Of a stretch of DNA of 64,000 nucleotides, positions 16,817 to 24,930 are shown one piece after another. The notes beneath the pieces were generated by a model, which was given only the letters and a program-made list of their open reading frames with translations, was not told the origin of the DNA and did not search any database. Numbering within the stretch: the first letter of the stretch is position 1; every line of letters starts with the position of its first letter. Made by a program: the position numbers and the translations under genes. The stretch covers positions 62,001-126,000 of the forward strand of contig NZ_JOGB01000001.1 in NCBI RefSeq assembly GCF_000719335.1, written 5' to 3'. The DNA is from Streptomyces sp. NRRL S-87 (lineage in GTDB: Bacteria; Actinomycetota; Actinomycetes; Streptomycetales; Streptomycetaceae).

Positions 16817-18280
16817 TCAGCCGCCCGGCAGGGCCTTGCGGAGCGCCGCGTCCAGCGCCTCGGCCAGTTCGGCCGAGGTCGGTGGGGCGGTGCCCCGCAG
16901 GCGCGCCAGCTGGGCGGTGAAGGTCTGGGTGAACGCGCCGTACAGCGGGGTGCGCGGGCGCTGGACGGCACGGCGCAGGGCCGGCAGCAGGATCTCGCGC
17001 GCGTAGGCGGGCCGGCCGTTGGCGTCCCTCGGCATCCGGTCGGTGCGCTCGCCGGCCGGCGCCGTGGCGGCCCCGGCCGGCTGCCGTGCCACCTGGCACC
17101 GCAGACCGTCGTCGGTGTACGCGGACACCCGCGTCGCCGCGAACCCCGCGTCGAGCAGGCAGCGTTCGCTCTCCCGGCCGGTGAGGAACCGGATGAGCCG
17201 GCCCGCCGCCTCCGCCCGCTGCGAGGCGCGCGTGACGGCCAGGTTCTGCCCGCCCAGCACGGCCCGGCCGGGCAGCGGGGCGACGCCGAGCCGCTGCGGG
17301 GACAGGGACTGGTGGAGCGTGCGGTAGGCGTACGGCCAGTGGCGCAGGAACCCGGTGCGCCCGGCGGCGAAGTCCGTCAGCGAGTCGGTCTCGTCGGACT
17401 GCGCGGCCGCCGGCAGCGTGTACGAGGCCTGCGTGCGGGTCCGGAACTCCTCGATCCCGACCCGCAGTCGGTCGGCCGTGCCGGTGTACCGGCCCGCGGC
17501 GTCCGTGAGGGCCGCGACGTCGGTCACGGACGCGATCGCCTCGACGCCGTTGACGGTCAGGCCCTCGTACGAGGCGTCGAGCTGCGCGGTCCAGCCCTTC
17601 TCGTAGGCCGCGGGCAGCCGGTCGCCGGCCCGGCCGAGGGCCTCGATGAGGTCCAGGACCCCGGGCCAGCTGGTGTTCCCGCCGACGTCCGGATGCGTCA
17701 CGCCGGCGGCCTCGAGGTAGTCGCGGCGGTAGAAGAGCAACCCGACGTCGCTGTTGAACGGCGCGGCGTACACCTTGCCGTCCCACTCCGCGGTGGCGGC
17801 CACGGACGGGACCACGTCGTCGTCCACCAGGCCGGCGGGCAGCTGGCGCACCAGCCCGGCGGCGGCGAACTCCGGCACCCAGGTCACGTCCAGGTTGACC
17901 ACGTCGTACTCGGCGCTGCCGGACTGCAGCGCGCCGAGCAGCTGGCTGCGCTGCTGGTCCGCGGAGCCGGGCAGCTCCACCAGCCGGGCCTGGTAGCCGG
18001 ACCCGTGCGCGTGCTCCTGCTTGTTCCACTCGTCGATCAGCTGCTGCCGGACGCCGCCCTTGCCGGTCACGTCGCGGCCACTGGCCAGCACGATCTCGCC
18101 CGGTGTCTCCACCACCCCCGGGGCCTGCCCGGCCTTCCCGCTCCCGGCCCCGCCGCCGTCGCACCCCGCGGCGAGCAGCACCGCCAGGGGTACGGCCACC
18201 AGCGCGGCCCGCACCCGGTGGGGGAGGCCCGCGCGCCCCCGCTCCGCCCGCGTGCCCCTGCGTCCGGGCGCGTGGCTCAT
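16817..18280 (-). CDS. Extracellular solute-binding lipoprotein (ABC sugar-binding type)
   Basis: 487 residues from ATG 18280, with GGAGGAC about 7 nt upstream. A positively charged N-terminus and hydrophobic stretch end in the lipobox L-L-A-A-G-C with Cys40, so the protein is anchored outside the membrane. The body resembles family-1 solute-binding proteins (E-Y-D-V-V-N-L-D-V-T-W, Y-A-A-P-F-N-S-D-V-G-L-L-F-Y-R-R-D-Y-L motifs), but no permease or ATPase gene is near. It follows the caspase/VWA gene by 62 bp on the same strand, and that protein also has a solute-binding-like region. This suggests a sensing rather than transport role (inference). Confidence 0.88.
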   Translation of the reverse strand: MSHAPGRRGTRAERGRAGLPHRVRAALVAVPLAVLLAAGCDGGGAGSGKAGQAPGVVETPGEIVLASGRDVTGKGGVRQQLIDEWNKQEHAHGSGYQARLVELPGSADQQRSQLLGALQSGSAEYDVVNLDVTWVPEFAAAGLVRQLPAGLVDDDVVPSVAATAEWDGKVYAAPFNSDVGLLFYRRDYLEAAGVTHPDVGGNTSWPGVLDLIEALGRAGDRLPAAYEKGWTAQLDASYEGLTVNGVEAIASVTDVAALTDAAGRYTGTADRLRVGIEEFRTRTQASYTLPAAAQSDETDSLTDFAAGRTGFLRHWPYAYRTLHQSLSPQRLGVAPLPGRAVLGGQNLAVTRASQRAEAAGRLIRFLTGRESERCLLDAGFAATRVSAYTDDGLRCQVARQPAGAATAPAGERTDRMPRDANGRPAYAREILLPALRRAVQRPRTPLYGAFTQTFTAQLARLRGTAPPTSAELAEALDAALRKALPGG

Positions 18281-18342
18281 GGTCCGTCCTCCGTTCCCGT
18301 CCGGTGCCCCACGTCCCCCGTCACCCGTTCCCGTCCGGGGCT

Positions 18343-21204
18343 TCACGCGCCGTCCCCCGTTCCGGTCCGGGCGACCTCGTCACGCAGCCGGGCGACGAGG
18401 TCGGTCTTCGTGTCCAGGCAGCTGCCGCCGCTCGCCTCGGCCACCGCCGCGTCCGGCCTGCCCGGGTCGCAGCCGCCGGCGTCCAGGGCGGCCATCACCA
18501 CCGGGATCCGCTTCTCCCGCGCCGACCCGAGCAGGGCGTCCAGCCGCCCCGGCTGCGTGAGCCCGTCGTTGTCCTCGTCGTCGGTCAGGTAGACGATCAG
18601 CCGCGGGCGGCCCGCCCCGCGCCGCGCCATCGCGTCCAGGGCGTCGCGCAGGGCCCCGTACGGATCGGCCTCGGCGTCCCTGACGAGGGCGGCGCCGCGG
18701 ACGGTCCGCTGGGCCGCCGCGCGCGGGTGCGTACCGAAGGGCAGCAGGTCGGTGTGGGAGGGACCACCACCCTGCCGGGTGGCCACCGACCAGACGCCGT
18801 ACTCGTCGCCCCCGCCGAGCCCGGCGAGGGCCTGCGCCACGATGCCGGGCGCCCCGCCCGGACCCTCCCACAGGTCCCCCATGGAGCCGGACGAGTCGAG
18901 CAGGAACAGCACCCGGCCGGGCCCGTTGGCCTCGCGGTAGCCGGTCAGCGCGGCCGTCATGGCCGCCTCCCGGGCCCGCGGCGCCGGCTCCCCGGGGTCG
19001 TTCAGCGCCCCGAACCCGTTGAACCCCTGCCCGGAGCCGGGATCGAGGGGCAGCCGCCTGCCGGAACCGCTGCGGAAGCCGTCCTTCCCGAACTCGGCGA
19101 GCCCGTCCCGGACCGCCGGCGCCGAGGCGGTGCCGCTGCCCGTCCCGTACGTCGCCGGGGTGCCCGAGGCCCCCGCCCCGCCGGTCAGCCAGTCGTGGAA
19201 CCGGGCCACGGCCGCGTCCCGCGCCGGCCCGTCCAGGTCCGCGTCGCGCCAGCGCACGCGCACGAACACCGGCTCCAGTCCGGGCACGTCCTCGGGGTAC
19301 TCGGCCATCCGCGCGGCCCGGGTCGTGGAGTGGCAGCCCACGCCCGTCCTCAGCAGGAACTCCGGCACCAGGGCGGCGGTGCGGTCGTCCACGGCGTCGT
19401 CATCCGGCAGCGCGCACAGCAGGTCGGCGGCGGTGCGCGCGGGCGGCCCGGGCTGCGCCACACCGCGTTCGGCGCCGGCCGGGTCCTGGAGCTTCGGACC
19501 GTACAGGCCGACCGTCGCCAGCAGCGCGGAGTCGGTGGTCTCCGGGTCGGAGCGGCGCACCCCGGCCCGCCGTTCGCGCGTGCGGAGGGCCTCGGTCAGG
19601 TCGGCCAGTCGCCCCACCCGCCCCTCGAGCCGCGCGGCGGCCAGGTCCTGCGGTACGGCCAGGACGACGGGCGAGTACGCGAACGGCTCCGGGTCGGCCT
19701 CCAGTTCGACGTAGGACCGTCCGGTGGGGGCGGGCCGGGCCCGGTCCACGCTCGCGCGCGTGGCCGGGATCCAGATGTCCGGCTGGGGGCCCACGTCGCG
19801 CTGCGGGTTGTCCTCGCCCACCGGCCGCTGCCACGGGTCGGACTGGCGGGCGAACGCCGTCACCGCGGCGGCGGCCCCGGCGCTGTAGACGGTGATGCCG
19901 CTGCGCCGGCAGCCCTCGTCCGTGCTGTTCGCGGGGGAGGCGAGGTAGGCCTCGGCGGCCCTGCGGACGGTCGGCTCGAGGTCCGGGTCGGTGAGCAGCC
20001 GGAGCTCGAGCGCCGGGCCGCAGTGCGGCCGGTCCCCGTCGCTGGTGAGGGCCAGTCCGGCGGCGGCCATCCCGGCGAGCGCGGCGGGGACCCCGACGAC
20101 GGCCGCCAGCCGGCGCCCGGTCAGGGGCGCGAGCCGGGCCAGGGCGCGGGCGCGCCACCGGCCGCCGGCCGATGCGGCACCGGGGCCGGCCGCCGACGTA
20201 CCGTGGCCGGCCGCCGACGTACCGGGGCCGGCCGCCGCCGCGCCCGGGCGGGTCGACACGGCCGGGGCACCGGGCGCCTTCGCGCGGCCCGTCCGCGGGG
20301 CCGGTGGCCGTCGGGCGGCGAGCAGCACGTCGGCGCCCGAGGTGGCGGCCCGGCCCTGCGGCTCCCACGGCTCGGGCGGCTCGCGCAGGGTGGTGTGGTG
20401 CGCGGTCATGTGGGCCCTGAGCCCGTCCGCCAGACCGGCGAAGCCGACCTCGGCGCTCCCGGCGCCACCCTCGTCCGGGTCCCGCCCGTCTGCGGGCCCG
20501 CTCGCTGCGGCCCCCTCGCCCGCGTCCCGCCCGCCGCCCGGGGCTCCGCCCGCAGCGGACCCCGCCACCGGGCCCGGACCGCCGCCGTCGGGTAACCCCT
20601 CGCGCAGCAGCCGTACGAGCTGCGCCGTGAACGGCGTGGCGGAGCGGCCGTCGCCGGCGTCCACGCGGTTGTTGGCCTGGACGCCCATCAGCAGTGAGGT
20701 GCGCTGCCGCTGGGCGGCGCCGAGCCCGTCCCAGGCCGCCGAGGCGTTGCCGGCGTAACAGCAGTCGAGGATGACGACCACCTGCTCGGCCCGCGAGCCG
20801 GCCAGCACGGCCAGCACGCTCCTCCAGGGCGCGGCGCCGCGGAACACCGACTCGGCACCCGGCACGATCGTCGCCCGCCGCATCAGCAGCCAGAGCTCGT
20901 CGCCGGTGCTCGGTACGGCGCCGTGGCCGGAGAAGTAGAGCAGCAGCAGGCCCTCGGCCGCGTCGACCGCGGTGTCCAGCTGCCGGTCGAACTCGTCCAC
21001 CGTGCGCGGCCGGGAGACGATGATCTCGTCCTCCGCGAACACCCCGCCCTCGCGCAGGGCCTGCTCCAGCCCGTCCAGGTTGTGCTCGACGCCCGGGAGG
21101 TCGCCAGGGACCCCGACGGGGTGGTCGGGCAGCGTGAAGTCGTACTTCGGGACACCGACGAGCAGCGCCCGGTTCACCTTGCCGCGCGGGTCGAAGCGCG
21201 CCAC
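18343..21204 (-). CDS. EACC1-associated caspase with TM, solute-binding-like and VWA domains
   Basis: 953 residues from GTG 21204, with GGGAG upstream and only 4 nt after the EACC1 stop. Residues about 10-205 form a caspase-like (C14) protease: S-G-H-G with His94 and D-C-C-Y-A-G with Cys149 as the expected catalytic dyad. A Gly/Ala/Pro linker (about 206-360) leads to one membrane helix (about 364-388). Residues about 397-700 look like a periplasmic solute-binding domain (P-D-I-W-I-P). Residues about 762-945 are a VWA domain with an intact MIDAS, D770-S-S772-G-S774, and a later Y-L-T-D-D-E-D. The topology would place the protease in the cytosol and the binding domains outside. Substrates of the protease are unknown. 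Confidence 0.9.
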   Translation of the reverse strand: MARFDPRGKVNRALLVGVPKYDFTLPDHPVGVPGDLPGVEHNLDGLEQALREGGVFAEDEIIVSRPRTVDEFDRQLDTAVDAAEGLLLLYFSGHGAVPSTGDELWLLMRRATIVPGAESVFRGAAPWRSVLAVLAGSRAEQVVVILDCCYAGNASAAWDGLGAAQRQRTSLLMGVQANNRVDAGDGRSATPFTAQLVRLLREGLPDGGGPGPVAGSAAGGAPGGGRDAGEGAAASGPADGRDPDEGGAGSAEVGFAGLADGLRAHMTAHHTTLREPPEPWEPQGRAATSGADVLLAARRPPAPRTGRAKAPGAPAVSTRPGAAAAGPGTSAAGHGTSAAGPGAASAGGRWRARALARLAPLTGRRLAAVVGVPAALAGMAAAGLALTSDGDRPHCGPALELRLLTDPDLEPTVRRAAEAYLASPANSTDEGCRRSGITVYSAGAAAAVTAFARQSDPWQRPVGEDNPQRDVGPQPDIWIPATRASVDRARPAPTGRSYVELEADPEPFAYSPVVLAVPQDLAAARLEGRVGRLADLTEALRTRERRAGVRRSDPETTDSALLATVGLYGPKLQDPAGAERGVAQPGPPARTAADLLCALPDDDAVDDRTAALVPEFLLRTGVGCHSTTRAARMAEYPEDVPGLEPVFVRVRWRDADLDGPARDAAVARFHDWLTGGAGASGTPATYGTGSGTASAPAVRDGLAEFGKDGFRSGSGRRLPLDPGSGQGFNGFGALNDPGEPAPRAREAAMTAALTGYREANGPGRVLFLLDSSGSMGDLWEGPGGAPGIVAQALAGLGGGDEYGVWSVATRQGGGPSHTDLLPFGTHPRAAAQRTVRGAALVRDAEADPYGALRDALDAMARRGAGRPRLIVYLTDDEDNDGLTQPGRLDALLGSAREKRIPVVMAALDAGGCDPGRPDAAVAEASGGSCLDTKTDLVARLRDEVARTGTGDGA

Positions 21205-21208
21205 CGGA

Positions 21209-21553
21209 CTATCTCCCGTCGTCGGCCGGCTCGACCTCGACCTCGGGTGGCTCGCCGCGCTCGACCGCACGGCGGTTCTCCCGCCACGCCCGCACGCCGC
21301 TCTTCACCTGTTCGTAGACCTCGTCGAACAGCTTGGGAGCGGCGGCCCCGACCAGCACCAGGACGATGTCCGTCCCGGTCCCCATCGGGTGGGCCGACCC
21401 GTCCTCCGCGCCGGTGCGCTCCTGGATCTCCAGCGTCCCGCCGGCCGTGAGCGCCGCCAGCTTCTGCTCCCGCTCGAGCCACGCCTTCAGCGCCCCGACG
21501 TCGCTCTCGCTCGCGCCCCGGACCAGGCGCACCCGGACAGCCGTGTTCGTCAA
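21209..21553 (-). CDS. EACC1-like small protein (effector-associated constant component 1)
   Basis: 114 residues from TTG 21553, with GGGGGAG 4 nt upstream. A small alpha/beta protein with a basic N-terminal strand (V-R-V-R-L-V), an acidic helix ending in W-L, a middle strand D-I-V-L-V-L-V-G and an A-x-x-L-F-D-E-V-Y helix, followed by an E/P-rich tail. Length, pattern and position immediately before a caspase gene match the EACC1 family, which accompanies caspase, trypsin-like and other effectors in actinobacterial conflict systems. Its mechanism is not established; an adaptor role is assumed. It is the first gene of a three-gene operon. Confidence 0.75.
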   Translation of the reverse strand: MTNTAVRVRLVRGASESDVGALKAWLEREQKLAALTAGGTLEIQERTGAEDGSAHPMGTGTDIVLVLVGAAAPKLFDEVYEQVKSGVRAWRENRRAVERGEPPEVEVEPADDGR

Positions 21554-21698
21554 AGTCTCCCCCTCTGACTCAACTCCCCATCATGGCACGGAGCTTGTGC
21601 TTGGGGGACCCGTCCGGGAATCCGGGACCGGGTACGGTCCGCACACGTGCGCCCGCGGGCGCCTCCCGCCGCACCCGACCGCCCCGCCCCGCGGCCCG

Positions 21699-22249
21699 CT
21701 ACGACCCCCGCCGTTCCAGCACCCGCTGTTCGGCCTCCTCCACCTCGAAGCGCGCCGCCGGATCGTCGCCCGCGCGCCGTACGGACCCCGTACCAGGGCG
21801 AGGTAGAAGAGGGCCGGGGCGCACGGGGTCCAGCTCTCGGCGGGCTGGTCGGCGAGGAAGCCGAGCACGGAGTCGGGGTCGGCCGGCACGAAGGCGAACC
21901 GGTCGTGCTCCCACTTGTCGCCCACCCCGCGCGTCCAGCGCAGCCGCAGGGCCGCCTCGTCCAGATCCGGGAGCACGGCGCGGAAGAACGCCGCCCACTG
22001 GTTGTTGCGCAGGTCGAGGCCGAAGCCGAGGAGCTCCAGGTCGAGGGCGTCGGAGCGGTGCACCGCGAGCTCTTCGTACAGGGCGCGGCGGGCGACCGCG
22101 TACAGGCTGATCGGGCCGCCGTCGGCCGGCAGGTCGTGGTCGCGGGTCAGCCCCTCGTTCGCCGACGAGTTCCAGCGGGACCGGTTGGGGCCCACGACCG
22201 CGGCGCTGCGGTGCGAGAACAGCATCTCGGTCTGGAGGGCGACGGACAC
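21699..22249 (-). pseudogene. NUDIX-like C-terminal fragment, frameshifted near its 3' end
   Basis: From about 22249 the minus strand encodes a protein-like stretch (S-V-A-L-Q-T-E-M-L-F, S-S-A-N-E-G-L, then A-R-R-A-L-Y-E-E-L where a NUDIX box would end, G-F-G-L-D-L-R-N-N-Q-W and D-K-W-E-H-D). At 21786-21789, a four-C run (GGGG on the coding strand), the sensible reading jumps to the frame that ends at TAG 21699 with A-R-F-E-V-E-E-A-E-Q-R-V-L-E-R. One missing G restores the full C-terminus. The 5' side lacks the N-terminal half seen in such regulators and no good ribosome-binding site is found. So this is a truncated and shifted gene, or a sequencing error adds the shift. Confidence 0.5.
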
Positions 22250-22363
22250 CTGCGCCGCCCCGGGAACCTGGGTCCTCGAGGTCACGGCCGACCACCCCGC
22301 CGCCCGCTGCCGCGAGGTCGTCACCGCCCTCGCCCCCTGACGCCTGCGCGCCGCGGCGGTCCT

Positions 22364-22450
22364 CAGCGGTGCTCGGGTCCGGGGCGTCGTAGCGGCAGCC
22401 GGCGTCAGCGGTGCTCGGGGTTCGGGGCGTCGTAGCGGCAGCCGGCGTCC
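22364..22450. repeat. About 43-bp tandem duplication of the flavoprotein 3' end
   Basis: The last codons of the flavoprotein gene (22405-22450, D-A-G-C-R-Y-D-A-P-N-P-E-H-R plus stop) are followed by an almost identical copy at 22364-22405 with one substitution and one base missing. The first copy's TGA overlaps the start of the second. The extra copy is after the stop codon, so it has no coding effect. Confidence 0.85.
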
Positions 22451-23154
22451 CATTCGGAGCGCCGGTTGCCGTGGGCGGGAAAGCCGCCGGAGCGCTTCAG
22501 CAGGGCGGCCATGTGCATGAGGTTCCACGTCATGAACGTCGTGTTGCGGTTGGTGAAGTCGTTCTCCGGACCGCCCGAGCCCGGGTCCAGGTACGAGGGC
22601 CCGGGCCCGGCGGGGCCGACCCAGCCGGCGTCCGCCTGCGGCGGCACGGTGTAGCCGAGGTGCTGGAGGCTGTAGAGGACGTTCATGGCGCAGTGCTTCA
22701 CCCCGTCCTCGTTGCCGGTGATGAGACAGCCGCCGGCCCGCCCGTAGTAGGCGTACTGGCCCTGCTCGTTGAGCAGGCTGGAGCAGCTGTACAGGCGCTC
22801 GACGACCCGCTTCATGACCGAGCTGTTGTCGCCGAGCCAGATCGGTCCGCACAGGACCAGGATGTCCGCGTCCATCACCCGCGAGTACAGCACCGGCCAG
22901 AGGTCCGAGGCGGCGCCGTGCTCGGTCATGTCCGGGTAGACGCCCGGGGCCAGGTCGTGGTCCACGGCGCGGATCACGTCGGTGGCGACGCCGCGGTCGG
23001 CCATGATGGCGCGGCTCTTGTCGATCAGGCCCTGGGTGTTGCTGACCTCGGGCGAGGGCTTCAGCGTGCAGTTGACGAACAGCGCCCGCAGGTCGTCGAA
23101 ACGGTACGCGTCAGCGGCGGCGGCACTCGTGGCGGCACTCGTGGCGGCGGTCAT
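22405..23154 (-). CDS. NAD(P)H-dependent FMN reductase / flavodoxin-like protein
   Basis: 249 residues from ATG 23154; the ribosome-binding site is weak (gggtggg). After an Ala/Ser/Thr lead with a duplicated A-A-T-S, the fold begins with L-R-A-L-F-V-N-C-T-L-K-P-S-P, the phosphate-binding loop of FMN reductase-like flavoproteins, followed by S-N-T-Q-G-L, and G-P-I-W-L-G-D-N-S-S in the flavin-binding loop. It probably reduces FMN or quinones with NAD(P)H. Divergent from the PPOX-type flavoprotein gene, which suggests a joint redox role (inference). Confidence 0.85.
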   Translation of the reverse strand: MTAATSAATSAAAADAYRFDDLRALFVNCTLKPSPEVSNTQGLIDKSRAIMADRGVATDVIRAVDHDLAPGVYPDMTEHGAASDLWPVLYSRVMDADILVLCGPIWLGDNSSVMKRVVERLYSCSSLLNEQGQYAYYGRAGGCLITGNEDGVKHCAMNVLYSLQHLGYTVPPQADAGWVGPAGPGPSYLDPGSGGPENDFTNRNTTFMTWNLMHMAALLKRSGGFPAHGNRRSEWDAGCRYDAPNPEHR

Positions 23155-23262
23155 GGCGCCCACCCTTGCGGGTGCCCGCCCTTGGCCCCCTGCGCCCCGC
23201 TGGGGCACCCGCCGCACGACACCCGATCAGCGGCCGCAAGATCCTCCGACCGCCGGATCGGC

Positions 23263-23268
23263 TAGATT
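23263..23268 (+). promoter_or_regulatory. -10 hexamer of a leaderless PPOX gene
   Basis: TAGATT ends 8 nt before the GTG start at 23277, so transcription would begin at or next to the start codon. No ribosome-binding site is visible and no consensus -35 is found. Confidence 0.45.
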
Positions 23269-23276
23269 GGCGCCAC

Positions 23277-23942
23277 GTGACGACGCTGCCGCGGCCGACC
23301 GGCCGCATATTCGACGCCCTGGAGTCCACCGCCGTGCGCGACACGGCCGAACTGCGCGACCTGTACGAGGCCCCCAGCGAGCTGGTACGGCGCAAGGAGG
23401 TGGACCAGATCCACGAGGTCGCCCGCGCGTTCATCGGACGTTCCTCGCTCGTGTTCATCGCCACCGCCGGCGCCGACGGCCGCTGCGACGTGACACCGCG
23501 CGGCGGGCCGGCCGGTTTCGTGTCCGTCCTGGACGAGCACACCCTCGTGATCCCGGACGCCACCGGCAACAAGCGGCTGGACACGGGGCACAACGTCGTG
23601 GAGACCGGCCGGGCCGGGCTGATCTTCATCGTGCCCGGCCGGGCCGCCACCCTCCGCGTCAACGGCCGGGCCTGCGTCAGCGCCGACCCGCGCCTGCTGC
23701 AGCAGCTCACCCCGGTGGGCAAGCCGCCCCGCAGCGCGATCGTCGTCGAGGTGGAGGAGGCCTACCAGCACTGCCCCAAGGCCTTCCTGCGCAGCGGGGC
23801 CTGGAAGCCCGAGGAGTGGCTCGCGGAGGACGCCGTGCCCAGTTCCGCCGAGATCACCCTCGCCCACCTCGACCTGCCGGGGCTGACGCTCGACCAGGTC
23901 CGCGAGCACGAGCGCGAGTCCCTCCTGCACCGCTACGAGTGA
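23277..23942 (+). CDS. FMN-dependent PPOX-type flavoprotein (MSMEG_1061-like)
   Basis: 221 residues from GTG 23277. The protein belongs to the pyridoxamine-5'-phosphate-oxidase-like split-barrel flavoproteins: S-L-V-F-I-A-T-A-G-A-D-G, T-P-R-G-G-P-A-G-F-V, and L-V-I-P-D-A-T-G-N-K-R-L-D, the FMN-binding signature of the MSMEG_1061-like subfamily. A C-terminal region contains H-C-P-K-A-F-L-R. Subfamily members reduce or bind small molecules through FMN or F420; the substrate here is unknown. It has no ribosome-binding site but a TAGATT hexamer just upstream, so translation is probably leaderless. Confidence 0.88.
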   Translation: MTTLPRPTGRIFDALESTAVRDTAELRDLYEAPSELVRRKEVDQIHEVARAFIGRSSLVFIATAGADGRCDVTPRGGPAGFVSVLDEHTLVIPDATGNKRLDTGHNVVETGRAGLIFIVPGRAATLRVNGRACVSADPRLLQQLTPVGKPPRSAIVVEVEEAYQHCPKAFLRSGAWKPEEWLAEDAVPSSAEITLAHLDLPGLTLDQVREHERESLLHRYE

Positions 23943-23976
23943 GGCGTCCGTCCCCCGCCGTCCGCTCCACGTCGAC

Positions 23977-24043
23977 ACCGGTGCCGGTCGAGTAGGGAGC
24001 GGTCCGCCGGTACCGGTGCCGGTCGAGTAGGGAGCGGTCCGCC
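23977..24043. repeat. Two 32-bp direct repeats, period 35
   Basis: Identical 32-bp copies at 23977-24008 and 24012-24043, each starting accggtgccggtcgagtagg, lie in the 115 bp between the PPOX gene and the convergent DeoR gene. Each contains a short ccggtgccgg palindrome. They are outside coding sequence; function unknown. Confidence 0.9.
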
Positions 24044-24057
24044 CCCGAGCGCCCCCG

Positions 24058-24861
24058 TCAGGCTCCCGGCGCGGGACGGGCCACCAGGAGTTCGCCCACC
24101 GCGTCCGACAGCACCGCCCGGGCCGGTTCCGGCAGGCCGGCGTCGGTGACGAAGAGGTCGACCCGCTTCAGCGCGGCGAACCCGCTCAGCCCCACCACGC
24201 CCCACTTGGTGTGGTCGGCGACCACCGCCACCCGCCGGGCGGCGGCGATCAGCGCCCGGTTGGTCTGCGCCTCGGCCAGGTTGGGGGTGGTGAGCCCGGC
24301 GTGCTCGTCGACCCCGTGCGCCCCCAGCACCAGCAGGTCCACGTGGAGCGAGCCCAGCACCAGGTCGGCCAGCGGGCCGACGAGCGCGGCGGACGGCGTG
24401 GGGGAGCCACCGGTGAGCAGCAGGGTCGGCGCCCCGTCGGGGCCGTGCTCCCGGGCGGCGGCCCGTACCAGGTCGGCCACCGGCAGGGAGTTGGTCACCA
24501 GGGTCAGGCGCGGCACGGCCAGCAGTCGGGCAGCCACCGCGTGTGCGGTGGTGCCGGCCGAGACGGCGACCACGCTGCCCGGCTCGACGAGCCCGGCGGC
24601 GATGTCGGCGATGGCGGCCTTCGCGGCGGCCTCCCGGTCGGACTTGGCGTCGAAGCCGGGCTCCTCGCCCCGGGCCGCGCCGACGGCGACGGCTCCGCCG
24701 TACACCTTCTCCAGGGCGCCCTGGGCGGCCAGGGCGTCCAGGTCTCGGCGGATCGTCATGTCCGAGACGCCGAGTCGACCGACGAGCTCGGCGACGCGTA
24801 CGGCGCCGTCGCGCCGGACGGCTTCGAGGATCAACGCACGTCTCTGCGGGGCCAGTTGCAC
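24058..24861 (-). CDS. DeoR family regulator, probable galactose operon repressor
   Basis: 267 residues from ATG 24861. The DeoR HTH at about 6-56 is complete (R-R-A-L-I-L-E-A-V, V-A-E-L-V-G-R-L-G-V-S-D-M-T-I-R-R-D-L). The C-terminal DeoR sensor domain has the expected T-L-V-T-N-S-L and L-L-T-G-G motifs and a D-H-T-K-W-G near the end. These regulators bind a sugar phosphate. It is divergent from galT-galK, the standard arrangement for a local galactose regulator in Streptomyces, so it probably represses that operon (inference). Confidence 0.88.
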   Translation of the reverse strand: MQLAPQRRALILEAVRRDGAVRVAELVGRLGVSDMTIRRDLDALAAQGALEKVYGGAVAVGAARGEEPGFDAKSDREAAAKAAIADIAAGLVEPGSVVAVSAGTTAHAVAARLLAVPRLTLVTNSLPVADLVRAAAREHGPDGAPTLLLTGGSPTPSAALVGPLADLVLGSLHVDLLVLGAHGVDEHAGLTTPNLAEAQTNRALIAAARRVAVVADHTKWGVVGLSGFAALKRVDLFVTDAGLPEPARAVLSDAVGELLVARPAPGA

Positions 24862-24896
24862 CTCGACAACTTAGCACGCGGGTTCGGTCGGTTCTG

Positions 24897-24930
24897 TTGA
24901 TTCATGATGGATCCTGTTTACTGTTGGTGG
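24897..24930 (+). promoter_or_regulatory. galT promoter, probably leaderless
   Basis: A -35-like TTGATT (24897-24902), a 16-bp spacer and a -10-like TACTGT (24919-24924) are followed after 6 nt by the GTG start of galT at 24931. Two related short sequences, ctgttgatt and ctgtttact, lie in the same region and may be part of the DeoR-binding site. The stretch is much AT-richer than its surroundings. Confidence 0.65.
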
